Below are positions 62,377 through 64,000 of a DNA stretch of 64,000 bases, piece after piece. Under the pieces are notes generated by a model that searched no databases, had not been told where the DNA came from, and saw only the letters and a program-made list of their open reading frames with translations. The translations under genes were made by a program, and so were the position numbers. The first letter of the stretch is position 1. Every line of letters starts with the position of its first letter. Source of the DNA: Lachnospiraceae bacterium (GTDB taxonomy: Bacteria; Bacillota; Clostridia; Lachnospirales; Lachnospiraceae). The DNA lies in assembly GCA_017479935.1 (NCBI GenBank), contig JAFVBO010000097.1, forward strand, positions 1 through 64,000, written 5' to 3'.

Positions 62377-63304
62377 TGTTTTCGAACAGGGCATTAATAA
62401 AGTCATTGGCGTCAAACTTCTGCAGGTCGTCGATCTGCTCTCCCACGCCGATGTACTTGACGGGGATGCCCAGCTCCGACTGAATCGCAATGGCAATGCC
62501 GCCCTTCGCGGTTCCATCGAGCTTGGTCAGGATGATGCCGTCAATGTCCACCACTTCCCCGAAGAGGCGGGCCTGGTTCAGCGCGTTCTGTCCGGTTGTG
62601 CCGTCTAAGACCACCAGGGTTTCCTTGTAGCACTCCGGATATTCCTTGTCGATAATCCGCCCGATTTTCTTCAGCTCTTCCATCAGGTTCTTCTTGTTGT
62701 GAAGGCGGCCCGCGGTATCGCACAGGAGCACATCGGTATGGCGGGATTTGGCGGCGTGGACGGCGTCAAAGACGACGGCGGCCGGATCGGATCCCTCCTG
62801 GCCGGCGATGATATCCACCTGCGCGCGGGATGCCCATTCCGTCAGCTGCTCAATGGCCGCCGCGCGGAACGTGTCCGCCGCTGCCACCAGCACCTTCTTG
62901 CCGGAATCCTTTAACTGGCCAGCCAGTTTGCCAACAGAGGTGGTCTTGCCCACGCCGTTGACACCAATCACTAAAACCACGGAGGGCTTTGTCTCAAATT
63001 CATACGCGTTCGCGTCGAGAGACATCTGCGCCTTTAAGGATTCCTTTAAAAGCTCCTTGCAGTCCATGGGGTCTTTGATGTGGTTTTTCTTCACACGGGC
63101 CTTCAGATCCTCCATGATCTTTTCGGTCGTGTGGATGCCCAAGTCGCCCATGATCAGGGTTTCTTCCAGTTCCTCGTAAAAATCGTCATCGATGGCGGAT
63201 GCGCCGTGGAAAATGGAATCAATCCCGGCCACAATGTTGTCGCGGGTCTTGGCAAGGCCCGCCACCAGCCTGCCAAAAAAGCCTTTCTTTTTCTCTTCTG
63301 CCAT
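62357..63304 (-). CDS. ftsY: Signal recognition particle receptor FtsY
   Basis: A 315-residue SRP-GTPase that receives ribosome-SRP complexes at the membrane. An N domain (about 1-95) precedes the G domain: [35 protein letters not shown] and [10 protein letters not shown]. The long acidic A domain of E. coli FtsY is absent, as in other Firmicutes. It follows smc by 33 bp on the same strand. Confidence 0.97.
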   Translation of the reverse strand: MAEEKKKGFFGRLVAGLAKTRDNIVAGIDSIFHGASAIDDDFYEELEETLIMGDLGIHTTEKIMEDLKARVKKNHIKDPMDCKELLKESLKAQMSLDANAYEFETKPSVVLVIGVNGVGKTTSVGKLAGQLKDSGKKVLVAAADTFRAAAIEQLTEWASRAQVDIIAGQEGSDPAAVVFDAVHAAKSRHTDVLLCDTAGRLHNKKNLMEELKKIGRIIDKEYPECYKETLVVLDGTTGQNALNQARLFGEVVDIDGIILTKLDGTAKGGIAIAIQSELGIPVKYIGVGEQIDDLQKFDANDFINALFENKAGADT

Positions 63305-63337
63305 GATATATCCTCTCCATTTCTTGTTCCTGCTCGT

Positions 63338-64000
63338 TTATTCATCCGTCATGTTGACCGATACAAGCGTGGATATTCCCTTTTCCTGCATGGTGATACC
63401 ATACAGACGGTCTGCCGCGAGCATGGTTCCTCTTCGGTGGGTGATCGTGATAAATTGCGTATACTTTGTCAGCTTCTTCAGGTAATCCGCATAGCGGGAG
63501 ACATTGACATCGTCCAGAGCTGCCTCGATCTCATCCAGCAAGCAGAACGGGGACGGCTTTAAGTTCTGGATCGCAAACAGGATAGAGATTGCTGTCAGCG
63601 CTTTCTCACCGCCGGACATCTGCATCATGTTAATCAGCTTCTTGCCCGGAGGCTGCGCGATGATCTGAATGCCGCTCTCCAGGATGTTCTCCGGCTCCAG
63701 AAGCTCCAGCTCGCCCTTGCCGCCACCAAACAGTTCCCGGAATACCTTATTAAACTCTACCCGGATCTGTTCAAACTTTTCTTTGAACTGGCGCTTCATG
63801 CCTTCATCCAGCTCTTCGATCACCTGTTTTAAGCGCTCCTCCGCCTCTTCCAGATCATCGTGCTGTTTCTTTAAGAACGTATAGCGCTCTGATACCTCGC
63901 GGTATTCTTCGATGGCATTGACGTTGATGTTGCCCAGCTCCTTCATCGCGTTCTTGATGGAACCGATCTTTCGCTTTAAGGCCGCGTACTCCAGTTTTTC
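63338..64000 (-). CDS. smc: Chromosome segregation protein SMC, C-terminal part (partial)
   Basis: 221 codons are present; the frame is open to the window edge, so the 5' part lies outside. This is the C-terminal head and the end of the coiled coil: MKELGNINVNAIEEY, then the ABC signature MSGGEKALTAISILFAI, Walker B PFCLLDEIEAALDD and the D/H-loop FITITHRRGTMLAADRLYGITMQE. SMC compacts and separates chromosomes with ScpAB. Paired with ftsY in the standard Firmicute order. Confidence 0.96.
   Translation of the reverse strand, partial: EKLEYAALKRKIGSIKNAMKELGNINVNAIEEYREVSERYTFLKKQHDDLEEAEERLKQVIEELDEGMKRQFKEKFEQIRVEFNKVFRELFGGGKGELELLEPENILESGIQIIAQPPGKKLINMMQMSGGEKALTAISILFAIQNLKPSPFCLLDEIEAALDDVNVSRYADYLKKLTKYTQFITITHRRGTMLAADRLYGITMQEKGISTLVSVNMTDE

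Overview
The window reads as chromosomal DNA of an anaerobic, moderately G+C-rich Firmicute, most likely a Lachnospiraceae-type Clostridium relative. The grounds are the gene set and order (TIGR03960 radical SAM / DUF2344 / RNase G-E / rplU / prp / rpmA / obgE / yhbY / nadD-yqeK / rsfS; der / plsY / gpsA; ftsY beside smc), the short HisG with HisZ, the NfnAB pair, the RelQ-type alarmone synthetase, strong AAGGAGG ribosome-binding sites and gram-positive SOS boxes. Most genes lie on the minus strand. No rRNA, tRNA, prophage or transposase gene was recognised.

Layout. (1) 1-10400: the 3' part of a giant LPXTG-like anchored surface protein (5' end outside the window). (2) 10600-13200: a tyrosine recombinase, a HTH-nucleotidyltransferase gene and a YefM/RelE-type toxin-antitoxin pair, joined by a repeated palindromic operator. 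(3) 13200-22100: polyamine block: cupin-type regulator and potABCD, then arginase, then a secreted nucleoside hydrolase-acid phosphatase fusion. (4) 22300-24000: divergent SOS pair (LysM division-inhibitor-like gene and lexA), then rsfS. (5) 24300-35000: the conserved ribosome-assembly/RNA-metabolism cluster, all minus, with nfnAB inserted between rng and rplU. (6) 35000-41800: ABC ATPase, YczE-like membrane protein, phosphoesterase lipoprotein, an orphan DarT1-associated NADAR-like protein, NlpC/P60-like lipoprotein, family 2 glycosyltransferase. (7) 41900-45200: hisZ-hisG-hisIE. (8) 45200-50100: an array of structured 64-bp repeats, then relQ-rsmF-rluD-recU. (9) 50100-60000: pepD, a coiled-coil protein, rsmD, a membrane-domain/inositol-phosphatase fusion, gpsA-plsY-der and a DUF512 radical SAM protein. 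(10) 60000-64000: foldback repeats, PRPP synthetase, ftsY and the 3' end of smc.

Functional threads. Arginase next to polyamine uptake suggests arginine/ornithine/polyamine balancing. Genes around rplU-obgE-rsfS serve ribosome assembly, and prp encodes the protease that trims the N-terminal extension present on this L27. lexA and the LysM gene carry three SOS boxes between them. gpsA and plsY make the first phospholipid precursor.

The least explained parts are: the 37-nt hairpins in a 64-bp array at 45221-45575, with paired (compensatory) changes between its two sequence types; a family of 230-350-bp foldback elements (52531, 52906, 60035, 60600 plus remnants); a second small palindromic element family (TATGATATCGCCC ends); an in-frame fusion of a two-TM beta-rich domain to an inositol monophosphatase, with an internal ribosome-binding site at the domain boundary; the nucleoside hydrolase-phosphatase fusion; and the orphan NADAR-like gene. 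All family names are from reading sequence motifs; no database search was possible.
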